Assembly: GCA_964387985.1 (NCBI GenBank)
Contig: CAYLZG010000002.1
Location: 1 to 64,000 of the forward strand
DNA from: JALOOB01 sp964387985
GTDB taxonomy: Bacteria; Chloroflexota; Anaerolineae; CG2-30-64-16
DNA length: 64,000 nt
Reading direction: 5' to 3'
Of this stretch, positions 1 to 8,377 are shown piece by piece (position 1 is the stretch's first letter; each line of letters begins with the position of its first letter). The notes beneath the pieces were generated by a model. It did no database searches and was not told the DNA's origin. It saw nothing but the letters and a program-made list of their open reading frames with translations. Both the position numbers and the translations under genes were made by a program.

Positions 1-33
1 GCCTTCTTCTGGCGGAAATCGCGTCCGCAGTGA
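1..33 (+). CDS. possible 3' end of an upstream gene (partial)
   Basis: Frame 1 is open from the window edge to a TGA at 31-33, giving only about ten codons. It could be the tail of a plus-strand gene, because a GC-rich inverted repeat follows at 43-82 and the next gene converges from the other strand. No family can be assigned. The evidence is weak: any frame can be open for ten codons. Confidence 0.2.
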   Translation, partial: AFFWRKSRPQ

Positions 34-42
34 GGATGCGAA

Positions 43-82
43 GAGGCGCGCCCGCAGCAGAGGTTCTTGCGCGGCGCGCCTC
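43..82. terminator. GC-rich inverted repeat, possible terminator
   Basis: A perfect 10-bp inverted repeat (GAGGCGCGCC at 43-52, GGCGCGCCTC at 73-82) encloses a 20-nt loop. It lies just past the stop of the DUF3105 gene (minus strand) and after the possible gene end at 33. No U-tract follows on either strand, so termination is only a guess. Confidence 0.3.
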
Positions 83-117
83 GCTTCTCCATCATTCCAT
101 ACAGACCGAGCGCTGGC

Positions 118-714
118 TCACTCCATGGTGCGTTCCGGACCCTTGTCGCGCCATGCGTCGATGAACTTGCGAATCCGCTCCTCATCGAAAGTGTCCATCT
201 TGTCCAGCCAGCCCCAAGCCGTCAGTGCGATCGCGGCGTCCTTGTTTTGTCTCGGCACGATAGTCACCTTCCAGCCGTCGTACGCGTTGAAGATGCTCCG
301 CAGCTGTTGCTTCGTCGTATCGCAGTCGGTGAGCCGGCTGCAGTCGTAGGAGATCACGATGTGCCCGTGTTCGAGATTATGGACCAGCATCTCATCGAGT
401 TGTGGCGTTTCGTAGAACTCTGCGTCCACCGTGTCGACGTAATGCGGGCCAGAAGTAGGTGGGTCAGAATTGTACGCTGCATGGACCTGGCCCCTTGCGA
501 TGTGATCCGCTCCCTGGATCGGAATGCGTTCGCCAGGTGCACCGGCCAGCGCGACGTTCGACTGGACCAGCAGTGCCAATCCCACGATGACGCCGATGGC
601 CACAAGTGCCCCGCCCAGCCACGTCAGATTCCGATACAGCCTCTGGTTCTGCCGGCTGGACGTCTTCCTTGTTACTGATTCACCCTTGGGCGTCGTCGAC
701 CTGCGTTTGGCCAT
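118..714 (-). CDS. DUF3105 membrane-anchored protein
   Basis: A 198-residue protein with a basic N-terminus, one membrane segment at about residues 30-50 and an outside domain. The domain has the DUF3105 signature: a PPTSGPHY block (His91) and a VHNLEHGH block (His112, His116, His118), plus Cys125 and Cys131. The function of DUF3105 is not established; the conserved histidines suggest metal binding or catalysis, which is inference. The ATG at 714 has GGAGGAG just upstream. It is divergent from the patatin gene with 161 bp between them, and that spacer is AT-rich and likely carries both promoters. Confidence 0.85.
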   Translation of the reverse strand: MAKRRSTTPKGESVTRKTSSRQNQRLYRNLTWLGGALVAIGVIVGLALLVQSNVALAGAPGERIPIQGADHIARGQVHAAYNSDPPTSGPHYVDTVDAEFYETPQLDEMLVHNLEHGHIVISYDCSRLTDCDTTKQQLRSIFNAYDGWKVTIVPRQNKDAAIALTAWGWLDKMDTFDEERIRKFIDAWRDKGPERTME

Positions 715-777
715 GACTCCTCCTGTCGAAGGAATTTCTATATTTTATAAATAACAATATAGGTAAATACCTTACCA

Positions 778-806
778 TTGCCTTAAATGGCTCGTCTGTA
801 TACAAT
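778..806 (+). promoter_or_regulatory. candidate promoter of the patatin-like gene
   Basis: TTGCCT (778-783), a 17-bp spacer and TACAAT (801-806) form a good sigma-70 type promoter reading toward the gene at 876. Just upstream, 761-775 holds overlapping short inverted repeats (AGGTA/TACCT and GGTAA/TTACC), a possible operator in the divergent spacer. Confidence 0.5.
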
Positions 807-875
807 GATCCGAAATGGCCCATTTCGCGTCCGGGGCGGACTTCACGAAGAGATGACTCAATCAGGAGGCTCCCC

Positions 876-1799
876 ATGCAGAACGGAAAGAAGGTGGCAG
901 TTGTCCTCAGTGGCGGCGGCATCCGCGGGCCGCTGCAGGTCGGCGCGCTCGAATCGCTGCTCGCACACGGCATCGAGCCGGACATGTTTGTCGGAACGTC
1001 CGCTGGCGCACTCAATGCGGGCTTCCTGGCTGCACACGGCCCGACACTGGACAGTATCCCTCGGCTGAAGGATGCCTGGCGCTCGGCCACGCGCGATGTC
1101 GTCTATCCGGGCAACATCTTCACCATTGCCGGGCGCCTCGTGTCTGGCGATGATGGGCTTTTTCCGACTCAGGGCATGCGCAGGCTGATCCAGAGCCACC
1201 TCCCGCCTGGCGTGCGCACCTTCGGCCAGCTGAAGGCTGAGTGCTATCTGTCGGCGGTGGATCTCATCAGCCGCAAGCTGTTCGTGTTTGGCGATTTTCC
1301 TGAGGCGCCCTTGATTGAGGGCATGATGGCGTCGAGCGTGATCCCTGTGTTGCAACCCCCCCTGATGTATGCCAGCAAGCAGCTGGTGGATGGTGGCGTG
1401 CTGGCGGAGGTGCCGTGCAGCATTGCCATGGATCGCGGCGCGCAGGTGATCTATGCGGTCAACCTCGGCGCCGGCGAAGCACCGGGCGATCCGGTCAACG
1501 GCCTGTTCGATATCTTCATGCGCACCGTGGAGACCTGGCTCGTGCAGACTCTCTATGCCGATCTGCAGCGCGCCAGAGCTAATCCTGCGATCGAACTGCA
1601 TCATGTACAGATCGGCGCGTTTGCAGATTTGCCTTTCAACGACTTCGAGCACATTGAGGAGCAGTTTGAGGCCGGTAAGCAGACCATGGACCTGTATCTG
1701 GCGGTGCCTGAGCCCCGGGAGGCGGTCATGCCGGAAAGCGCGGAGGCGGTACGACCTGAAGAGGTGGGCGGCATGCGGGAATTCATCCTGCCGCGCTAG
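876..1799 (+). CDS. patatin-like phospholipase (RssA type)
   Basis: A 307-residue cytosolic lipid acyl hydrolase of the patatin family. All catalytic features are visible: the oxyanion loop GGGIRG (residues 13-18), the nucleophile elbow GTSAG with Ser42, and the DGG motif with Asp172, which completes the Ser-Asp dyad. No signal peptide or membrane segment is seen, and the length matches the short bacterial patatin group. The natural substrate cannot be read from sequence; phospholipids or lysophospholipids are usual for the family. AGGAGG sits about 8 nt before the ATG. It stands alone, with its own promoter at 778-806. Confidence 0.9.
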   Translation: MQNGKKVAVVLSGGGIRGPLQVGALESLLAHGIEPDMFVGTSAGALNAGFLAAHGPTLDSIPRLKDAWRSATRDVVYPGNIFTIAGRLVSGDDGLFPTQGMRRLIQSHLPPGVRTFGQLKAECYLSAVDLISRKLFVFGDFPEAPLIEGMMASSVIPVLQPPLMYASKQLVDGGVLAEVPCSIAMDRGAQVIYAVNLGAGEAPGDPVNGLFDIFMRTVETWLVQTLYADLQRARANPAIELHHVQIGAFADLPFNDFEHIEEQFEAGKQTMDLYLAVPEPREAVMPESAEAVRPEEVGGMREFILPR

Positions 1800-1923
1800 T
1801 GCGCCGGCAATCACCACATGGTCGCAGAGGACACGGGGCTATCAGGGCACTGTGTCCTCTTTATCTGGCTGGCTCACCGCACTGCGCTGGATTGCCGTGC
1901 GCGATGGCAGCAATGCCCCCAAC

Positions 1924-2637
1924 TCACCCGGAGATGTCCCGCACGAGCGTGGGGAGGGCTTCGAGGCGCTCGATCTCGCGGAAGCGCCGGTTAAGAGCCT
2001 GCGGCAGGTCGGCATGTTCGTGCGACCAGAGGATGCGATAGGGAACAAATACGCCCCAGCCGCCCAGCCTCAGGACCGGTATGATATCGGACTTGAGTGA
2101 ATTGCCCACCATCAGCACGCGAGCCGGGTCCAGGCCGTGCTTGGCGAACAGCTGTTGGTATACCTCGTCCGTCTTGTCGTTGACGATCTCAACGAACCGA
2201 AAGTACTTCGCCAGCCCGGAGCGGTCCAGTTTGGACGCCTGGTGCCCCAGGTCGCCCTTTGTGATGACCATGAGCGGAAAGTCGGCTGCAAGTGCCGCCA
2301 CCGCTTCTTCGACGCCATCGAGCAGATCCACTTCGGCTGCGAGCATGTGCTTTCCCGTCGCGAGCAACGTTGCCACCTGGCCCGAGGTCAGCTGCTCGTG
2401 TGCGAGATCGATAGCCGCTTCGATCATGGAGAGGACGAAGGCTTTCACGCCGTAACCATACAAGGGCAGGTTGCGGATTTCCTTTTCGTGCAGTGCTGCG
2501 AGTGCTTCCTCAGAACTCACATAAGCGGCCATGAGCTGTGCGAACCGCTCCTGTGCGGCAGCATAAAGGTTTTCGCTATGCCATAGTGTGTCATCGGCAT
2601 CAAACGCAATGAGGTCGATGGCCCTTCTGTCGCTCAC
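1924..2637 (-). CDS. HAD-superfamily hydrolase (phosphatase)
   Basis: A 237-residue HAD hydrolase with the full set of motifs: DxDDT with nucleophile Asp13 and Asp15, Thr126 (motif II), Lys155 (motif III) and the GNSLKSD block with Asp184 (motif IV). A helical cap lies between motifs I and II (about residues 20-100), so it belongs to the small-molecule phosphatase group. The substrate is unknown. The start is GTG at 2637, preceded by GGAAGGA. The lipoprotein gene upstream on the same strand stops 25 bp before it, so the two may be co-transcribed. Confidence 0.85.
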   Translation of the reverse strand: MSDRRAIDLIAFDADDTLWHSENLYAAAQERFAQLMAAYVSSEEALAALHEKEIRNLPLYGYGVKAFVLSMIEAAIDLAHEQLTSGQVATLLATGKHMLAAEVDLLDGVEEAVAALAADFPLMVITKGDLGHQASKLDRSGLAKYFRFVEIVNDKTDEVYQQLFAKHGLDPARVLMVGNSLKSDIIPVLRLGGWGVFVPYRILWSHEHADLPQALNRRFREIERLEALPTLVRDISG

Positions 2638-2661
2638 GCTGTGTTCCTTCCCCGCGTTGAT

Positions 2662-4800
2662 TCAGCTGATCCACACCGCGCCTGTGGTCCCGGTGATCTT
2701 CCAGACGCCATCGGTGCGCTCCAACACGTAAGTCTGTCCGCCCGCAGCCAGCATGCCCACATAGATGCTTGCAGCAACGTGGACCGTGCCGTCGTCCTGA
2801 ACGCGTATGTTCCCCACAGTGATGATCGCACCATTGCCTTGGACCGCGTTTTGCTCATTGCGCGGTGCTTCGCCCGCAGAAGCGATCCACTTGAATTGTG
2901 CAGACAGGTCGGTGAGCGCGGCGAGGGTGCCCTGCTGAACTGGCGCCGCGACTGAGCGAGCCTTGCTGACGTAGGGGATTGCGCCTGTTTCGGCGTCGTC
3001 GACTGCCAACAGGTATACGGATGTGAAGTTCCCCTGACCGCCGAAGGTGTCATCGACGGTGTAGACCTGCCTGATGACTGCCGTCAGGATCCCGGTTTCA
3101 TCGATCGGCGCCTCGCCGGTTGAGCCGGCCGGCACAACCGGCCGTGTCAGGGAGGAATCCGCCGATATCCAGCAGTGGCTAACCGTGTCATCCGGGCAAG
3201 CTACACGCCACCATGTGCTGTCGCGGCTCACGCCTGTCACGCGCACCTGCTGGCCGGCCGCGATCGTCTCCGTCACCTCGAATTGCTCGCCGGGCCCCTG
3301 GCGGAGGTTGACGACTTCCAGTGTGTCTACAAGCTGAACCGGCGTTGCTTCCGCCCACTGTACGAGCAGATCAGAGGCGAACTGGAGTATGCCGGCCCTG
3401 TCTGCCTCGGACTCTGCGCGGGCGCCGCGGCCTGCCAGCAATCCGCGGATCGTCATCGCGTCGGCCACCGCGTCATCCTTCTGCTCGAACGTCAGTTGAG
3501 CGAGCTGGTCTATCCAGCTGTAGAAGGTGGTCAGTTCGCTGCTCGTCAGCCGCCGCCAGGCTGGCGCGGTCTCTGGCTCGTCCTTGCACGACCGCAACGT
3601 CGCATGCCCGTCAGTTCCGACGGTGAGGTCATCACAGAAACCGGCGATACCACCCTCTCGATGCCAGGCCAGGCCATACTGAGCCACACCTGGTCCCGCC
3701 TTCACTTCCTGCGCTACCAGGCTTGCCCATTCAGCGATCATCCGCTGCTCGGCAGCCGTTGGCTCGATCGGCCCCGTTCCTGCAAAGGTCACCTTGCCTA
3801 CCGGTGTACTCGCGCCAAAGGAACTGTAGATCCGCTGGATATCTGCGAGTTGCTCCAGCCGGTTGGAGTCTCCTGGAAATTGGCCGGAAGCCATTTCTTC
3901 CCCGCACGCACCGAACATGACGCCTTTGAGATCCATCCGAGCTTCGAAGCATCCATCTGCAACGCTGCGCAAGCTAATAATCGGGGCGTTGGGAGTCTCG
4001 CCTGCCGATGGCTCGCCCGGGTCCTGCGCACCGGAGGTCTCCACACCGGCCTGTCGCTCGCGGCGGATATTCTGTCCCGTCTCGTCCGTATGGTAGATAA
4101 TCTGCTGACCGTCCGCGTCCAGCACGATCCGGTAGCCGGGCGTGACCACCTGCGCACATAACTCGAGCGGATCAGGCACGCCCAGGCAAGGGTCCGGCCA
4201 GTCCACCTTCTCCACCGAGACGATGCGCACGCTGTCCAGTCCCAGTCCCAGCTCAGCTGCAGCCGCGGATCGCACCTCGAACACTGCCGCGGGAGCTGCG
4301 GGATCGCGCGACTTCTCGAGGGCGAGCACCACCTGGCGGCCAGACAGATCGGAGCGATACTCGTACTCCTTGCCGCTGGCTTCGAGAATAATCTGATAGC
4401 CGGGAACGATTGCTTGAGTACACATCATTCCTGGCTTCTCGATGCCCAGGCAACCGTTAGGCCAGTCGACCTGCTCCACAGACACAACCCGAATGTCCTC
4501 AACCCTCGTGCCGAGCTCTTGGGCAAGCGCCTGCCGTGCCGCGTTGGCAGGCGCGGCGTTAGCCAGTGGCGGCGCCTGCGTCAGAGACGGGAGGGGAGCC
4601 GGAGTCAGGGCTGCCGGAGGTGGCTGGTCTGTCGCGGACTGCACCGGCGAAGGCGCGCTGGTGGCCGGCGGAGCCGTAGGGATCGACCCGGATGAACCTC
4701 CCAGCAGGGGTGGCAGGTTCGCGCACGCCGATAGGGTGAGCGCTGTGATAATTATGATAGGCACCAGCGCAGCGCCTCTGATGGAATGTCGTCTGTCCAT
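2662..4800 (-). CDS. large lipoprotein with duplicated Cys-containing domain and SH3-like domain
   Basis: A 712-residue secreted lipoprotein: signal segment at residues 10-25 with lipobox LSAC (Cys26), then a Pro/Ala-rich linker. Two homologous modules follow at about 88-160 and 178-247, each with VDWPxxCLG, a second Cys and PGYxIxL. The central region has several paired cysteines (CFEAR, ACGEE, FCDDL, SCKDE). An SH3b-like domain lies at about 490-560 (VVNLRQGPGEQF, WWRVAC). The tail resembles a small beta-rich NTF2-like or repeat domain but I cannot name it. It probably binds cell-wall material or protein at the surface. The ATG at 4800 is preferred over an upstream start because AGGAGAA lies 8 nt before it. 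Confidence 0.75.
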   Translation of the reverse strand: MDRRHSIRGAALVPIIIITALTLSACANLPPLLGGSSGSIPTAPPATSAPSPVQSATDQPPPAALTPAPLPSLTQAPPLANAAPANAARQALAQELGTRVEDIRVVSVEQVDWPNGCLGIEKPGMMCTQAIVPGYQIILEASGKEYEYRSDLSGRQVVLALEKSRDPAAPAAVFEVRSAAAAELGLGLDSVRIVSVEKVDWPDPCLGVPDPLELCAQVVTPGYRIVLDADGQQIIYHTDETGQNIRRERQAGVETSGAQDPGEPSAGETPNAPIISLRSVADGCFEARMDLKGVMFGACGEEMASGQFPGDSNRLEQLADIQRIYSSFGASTPVGKVTFAGTGPIEPTAAEQRMIAEWASLVAQEVKAGPGVAQYGLAWHREGGIAGFCDDLTVGTDGHATLRSCKDEPETAPAWRRLTSSELTTFYSWIDQLAQLTFEQKDDAVADAMTIRGLLAGRGARAESEADRAGILQFASDLLVQWAEATPVQLVDTLEVVNLRQGPGEQFEVTETIAAGQQVRVTGVSRDSTWWRVACPDDTVSHCWISADSSLTRPVVPAGSTGEAPIDETGILTAVIRQVYTVDDTFGGQGNFTSVYLLAVDDAETGAIPYVSKARSVAAPVQQGTLAALTDLSAQFKWIASAGEAPRNEQNAVQGNGAIITVGNIRVQDDGTVHVAASIYVGMLAAGGQTYVLERTDGVWKITGTTGAVWIS
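4060..4539 (-). repeat. tandem duplicated domain inside the lipoprotein gene
   Basis: Two copies of a roughly 70-75-residue module (4321-4539 and 4060-4269). Both read as ...SVExVDWPxxCLGxxxPxxxCxQxxxPGYxIxLxAxGxxxxYxxD. The spacing and both cysteines are kept, so each copy probably forms its own disulfide. The copies have diverged clearly at the protein level, so the duplication is old. Confidence 0.75.
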
Positions 4801-4871
4801 ATTGCTCGTTCTCCTTCGGATAGTCAGCATTCATTAAGGACGCAGCCAATTTGCCGTCAGTTCCACGAGCG

Positions 4872-6473
4872 TTACTTCTGAATTTCCACGATCACGCCCT
4901 CTTCAGCCCAATCATAGAGCGCCTTGGCATTCTCGCTGTTGACCAAGATGCATCCATACGTTACGCGCCTTCCCAGATCTTTGGTCCAGAGCAGTTGTCG
5001 CCGGTCGCGGCTTGGAAATCCGTGAAAACCGTTCATGAACTCCTGTCCGGGCACCGGGCGGTAGATGCCCATGAACCAGGGCATGTAGAGATCCCAGTTC
5101 GCAGCGTAGGCCATTTCCTCGTGGGTTTGGATCTGATATATCCCCGGCGAAGTGGGGCTCGAGTCCATTCCTGTGCTGGCTTTCCAGTCCCATTTGAGTT
5201 CGCCGTTTTCAAAAGCCTGCATCGTCTGTTTGCTGATGCTGACGACGATTCTCTTGTTCTCGACCACCGGTAACGGTGTCAGTACATCAGGTGACGGAAT
5301 TGTAATGTGAGCGCCGGCCATGAGCATATCGATACCCGGATTGGCCAGCATCAGGTAGGGGTAGGGGAAGCCATAGTCATACGCGATACTCGATAGCGTT
5401 TCGCCCTGTTGAACAACATGCTCGCGCTCTCCATGGCTCACCCTCAAGCTGACGCTGCCATGCTGTTGCCGGAAAGCATCTGCAAGGGCAGGCGCAGCAA
5501 CATCGGGATCGACATAACGCTCATCACCGAAGGTGGCATTCTGGTTCGCGAGGTACTCGCGCACCCGGGTCTCATCCACTGACCATGCCAGGTTCTTCTG
5601 TCCGGTCCTCTCGTCCAGGCCCTCTCCGATGCCTACCCACCGCCCCATCTCAACCGGCTGCACAGTCCAGGCACTTTCCTCGTCGCGAATCGGGTCGGAA
5701 AGCTGGATGTCGATCGGGTCAGCCAGTAGGGGGGTGATCTCGTCGACGAGGCCGCTGACGTCGCTGATCGCCGGCGCCTGATCGACGATCGGCAGGGCGA
5801 AGCGGAGCGGCACGTTCTGTGGTCGGGCGAGAGCGACCTCCCAGGGATGTGATTCGAGCGTTGTCAGCAACGCGCCCACATCCAGAACGCGGCCAGCCTG
5901 GGCGGAAGTCGTCTCAACCTGGCCGTCGATGACGGTGACGCCGGCGTTCTGCATTGGGATATCGATCTGTCCCGCCAGTGTGCGGACTGTCTCGGTGGCC
6001 CTGCTGCGGTCGAAGTGCCAGGAAGCACTCATCGTGGTCGGCTCAGCGTCGATGGGCACCAGCCCGGAGGATGCCAGGATTCGGCGCGCCGTGGGCAGAA
6101 GCGAACTGACGCCCATCTCACCGCGTCCCTGCTGGTACGCGTTCTCGGCTACGGCCTCGGCATCCAGGATCACGCCTACTTGTTCGGGTGAGAGCGTCCA
6201 ACTCTGCTCACGTCCGTCGAGGATTATCTTTCGGTTCTGCCATTCAGACCTGAGCATCTGGGTGGCTTCAGAACGCGTTCGCCCTCCCAGATCCTGGCCG
6301 AGGGCGTTGACGCCCGACAGAATCACCTCGCCCTGGTAGATACTGGCTAAAGTAAGCACTAGCACAGCGATCAACGCCAGAATCAGGAGCCAAAAGATCA
6401 TGAACAGCCAGGGGGCAGCGCTGGAACGCGGCTGCCGGCTCGATGTCGTGGAAGTGTTCTTGGTTGTGGTCAT
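4872..6473 (-). CDS. L,D-transpeptidase with LysM and peptidoglycan-binding domains
   Basis: A 533-residue cell-wall enzyme with a cytoplasmic tail, one membrane anchor (about residues 21-45), VanW/PG_binding_4-like repeats (about 55-330), a LysM domain (about 378-425, VQQGETLSSIAYDYGF) and a C-terminal YkuD catalytic domain. Catalytic Cys508 sits in TYGCILV and the upstream His484 is in FHGF. The usual second His of the SHGC motif is Tyr506 here. The family cross-links peptidoglycan stem peptides through L,D bonds. The ATG at 6473 directly precedes the basic tail and membrane helix; an upstream in-frame start at 6548 would add an untypical extension. Confidence 0.9.
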   Translation of the reverse strand: MTTTKNTSTTSSRQPRSSAAPWLFMIFWLLILALIAVLVLTLASIYQGEVILSGVNALGQDLGGRTRSEATQMLRSEWQNRKIILDGREQSWTLSPEQVGVILDAEAVAENAYQQGRGEMGVSSLLPTARRILASSGLVPIDAEPTTMSASWHFDRSRATETVRTLAGQIDIPMQNAGVTVIDGQVETTSAQAGRVLDVGALLTTLESHPWEVALARPQNVPLRFALPIVDQAPAISDVSGLVDEITPLLADPIDIQLSDPIRDEESAWTVQPVEMGRWVGIGEGLDERTGQKNLAWSVDETRVREYLANQNATFGDERYVDPDVAAPALADAFRQQHGSVSLRVSHGEREHVVQQGETLSSIAYDYGFPYPYLMLANPGIDMLMAGAHITIPSPDVLTPLPVVENKRIVVSISKQTMQAFENGELKWDWKASTGMDSSPTSPGIYQIQTHEEMAYAANWDLYMPWFMGIYRPVPGQEFMNGFHGFPSRDRRQLLWTKDLGRRVTYGCILVNSENAKALYDWAEEGVIVEIQK

Positions 6474-6621
6474 GGCGCCTACCGGTGGTGATATCAGGAT
6501 GATACTGCGCGCTGACAGGCTTGGCGCAGTATACTCTGATGACGCCATTCACACAACATTTGCTCCACGCGCGTGACATAATTTCTGAGGCGGCCTTTTT
6601 TGGTGATAGAGGACCGAAATC

Positions 6622-6660
6622 AAAAAAAGGATGGCGTCGCCTAATCGCGCGATGCCATCC
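6622..6660 (-). terminator. Rho-independent terminator after the DUF4332 gene
   Basis: A 12-bp stem (6629-6640 with 6649-6660, one G-U pair) with an 8-nt loop. Read on the minus strand it is followed by seven T residues (6622-6628). It begins 23 bp past the stop of the gene at 6684. Confidence 0.9.
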
Positions 6661-6683
6661 CCAGAAGTGCAGCGGTTACTTAC

Positions 6684-7088
6684 TTAGTGTGTTGTTCGTG
6701 TGAGGTACTGAGCCCGCTTGACCCAGCCATTCACCATGGCCAGCGCGGGAATTCGGCCGACCAGTTTTTTCTCTTCGTTGGCCTGGTTCAGGCGTTCCCG
6801 CAGTTCGTCAGGTGCGATGCCGGCAAGATCACGGGCACTATGAACGCCGATCTCCTCCAGCAGGGCGATGTAGGCATCGCCAATGCCCCGAATCCGTTCA
6901 AGATCCGCTCGATGTGATAGCTTCACCAGGTAACTGCGATCGACGCCGGTAGCCTTCGCCAGCTCCGTTATCCCTGTCGGAGAACCACAAGCGGCCAGTA
7001 GTTCATCGGTGTACTTGATTCCGCGCGCCTTCAACTTTGTCTCAGCGTCGCCCACCATTCCGTACAGCTTGTTTAGCATCATGCTCAT
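6684..7088 (-). CDS. DUF4332 protein (helix-hairpin-helix type)
   Basis: A 134-residue soluble protein of the DUF4332 family. It carries helix-hairpin-helix-like motifs: GITELAKATGVDRSYL followed by DLERIRGIGDAYIALLEEIGVHSARDLA. Such GIG-containing hairpins often bind nucleic acid backbone, but no function has been proved for this family. The ATG at 7088 has GAGGAGAA 8 nt upstream; the longer frame starting at 7202 adds residues without family similarity. It is a single gene bounded by its own terminator at 6622-6660. Confidence 0.8.
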   Translation of the reverse strand: MSMMLNKLYGMVGDAETKLKARGIKYTDELLAACGSPTGITELAKATGVDRSYLVKLSHRADLERIRGIGDAYIALLEEIGVHSARDLAGIAPDELRERLNQANEEKKLVGRIPALAMVNGWVKRAQYLTRTTH

Positions 7089-7216
7089 GCAACCATTCTC
7101 CTCGAAGAGCCACTGGAATCGTCCTGCGAAATTGATGCTTTGATCATAATGCGTCCGAATTAAACACCGATGAAATCTATTGCAAGATAAATTAACTTTC
7201 ATTCAGGTGGTGCAGC

Positions 7217-7256
7217 AAAAAAAGCCCGCCGCCCAAAATGCCTGGGGCGGCGGGCT
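7217..7256 (-). terminator. strong terminator ending the 22-kb carbohydrate array
   Basis: A perfect 12-bp GC stem (7223-7234 with 7245-7256) with a 10-nt loop, followed on the minus strand by seven T residues (7217-7223). It lies 38 bp past the stop of the last gene of the array at 7294. Confidence 0.95.
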
Positions 7257-7293
7257 CCATGTGAGCTCGATGTTCAGTTTTCTTCGGGCGGCG

Positions 7294-8328
7294 CTATTCT
7301 CGCGTGAGATGCGTCAGGATGAGCCAGTCCAGCTCTTCATAGTCCCGAGCTTCGATCAGCGCCTGCACCTTGGCACGATCGAGGGCGCGGCTCAGCTTCA
7401 CCAGCCTCAGGAACATGGCCAGTGAATTGCGGAGATGCTTGGTTGCCAGCTCCGCGGGTTGAGTGCGCAATGCCTTCACGTCCATGCCTACCATGCCGAT
7501 TTCCCAGAAGCGGTTCTCATCGAGCATGCGGACCTGGTTGAACGCCCGGCGGACATCTACTGCGGCAAACGAGCGGTCCTGATCGAACTTCAGGCCGTTC
7601 TGGTCGTTGAGGTGAACGCTCCACAGCTTGCCGAAGGCCATGGCGAACCCGATTTCATCGGCCGGATCCAGGCCTGCGAGAATGGAGTGCGCCGATTCCA
7701 TCAACACACCGACACGTTTTGGCTCGTTTGACAGCAGCCCCAGGGCAAGCGCATGGCCCATGGTCGGGATATAGGCCAGATCCATCGGCTCGTTTGGCTT
7801 CGGTTCGATCGCGATGCGCAGATCTTTGTCGTACGCAAGCAGCGTGTTAATGGCGTCGAGCAGATAATGCGCGGACTTGCCCACGTCTTTCGACTCGCGC
7901 ATGTAGGTGCCCTCGCGTGCCAGCCACAGGACCATCAGGTTGCAGCCCAGCTCGCGTGCGATGTCCGCCGCGATCTTGGATCGCTCCAACGCATACTTGC
8001 GTTCTGCAGGAGAGTTGGAAGTGAAGCCGCCATCGATCGTCTTGGGGTTTTCCCACAGGCGGGGCGCCACAAACTCGGCTACCAACCCGTGGTCCTCCAA
8101 CAGGTTCCGCACCTGCGAGGCTGCGCGGCCGATCTGTGCCGGGCTCATCTCGTCCAGATTCGGCACGGCATCATCATCGTGAAATTGCACTGCGTCGTAT
8201 CCCAGCTCCTTGTAGAGCTGAAGCTTCTGTGCAAAGCCCAACGATGGCCGCACATCCGGACCGAATGGGTCGCCACCCTCATGGATGTTCCAGGGGCCAA
8301 AGGAGAACTTGTATCCGTACTTCTCCAT
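7294..8328 (-). CDS. divergent xylose-isomerase-family TIM-barrel enzyme
   Basis: A 344-residue protein resembling actinobacterial (class I) xylose isomerases: KFSFGPW...GGDPFGP start, FHDDD with His50 and Asp53, EPKPNEP with Glu175 and Lys177, Glu211 and His214, and KFDQD with Asp249 and Asp251. Two metal ligands differ from the Streptomyces enzyme: the site-1 Asp245 position is His239 and the Asp287 position is Glu275. It probably isomerises an aldose and ketose, but the substitutions suggest a substrate other than xylose. The start is ATG 8328 with GGAGG close upstream, rather than the TTG at 8331. It is the last gene of the array. Confidence 0.75.
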   Translation of the reverse strand: MEKYGYKFSFGPWNIHEGGDPFGPDVRPSLGFAQKLQLYKELGYDAVQFHDDDAVPNLDEMSPAQIGRAASQVRNLLEDHGLVAEFVAPRLWENPKTIDGGFTSNSPAERKYALERSKIAADIARELGCNLMVLWLAREGTYMRESKDVGKSAHYLLDAINTLLAYDKDLRIAIEPKPNEPMDLAYIPTMGHALALGLLSNEPKRVGVLMESAHSILAGLDPADEIGFAMAFGKLWSVHLNDQNGLKFDQDRSFAAVDVRRAFNQVRMLDENRFWEIGMVGMDVKALRTQPAELATKHLRNSLAMFLRLVKLSRALDRAKVQALIEARDYEELDWLILTHLTRE

Positions 8329-8377
8329 CAAACCTCCATTAGTTCAATATGCCGTGCGGAGCACGGAACGGTGTCGT

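Noticed and set aside
3175..4161. 328-codon open frame on the plus strand
   Set aside because: Antisense shadow of the lipoprotein gene; high GC makes long spurious frames common here.
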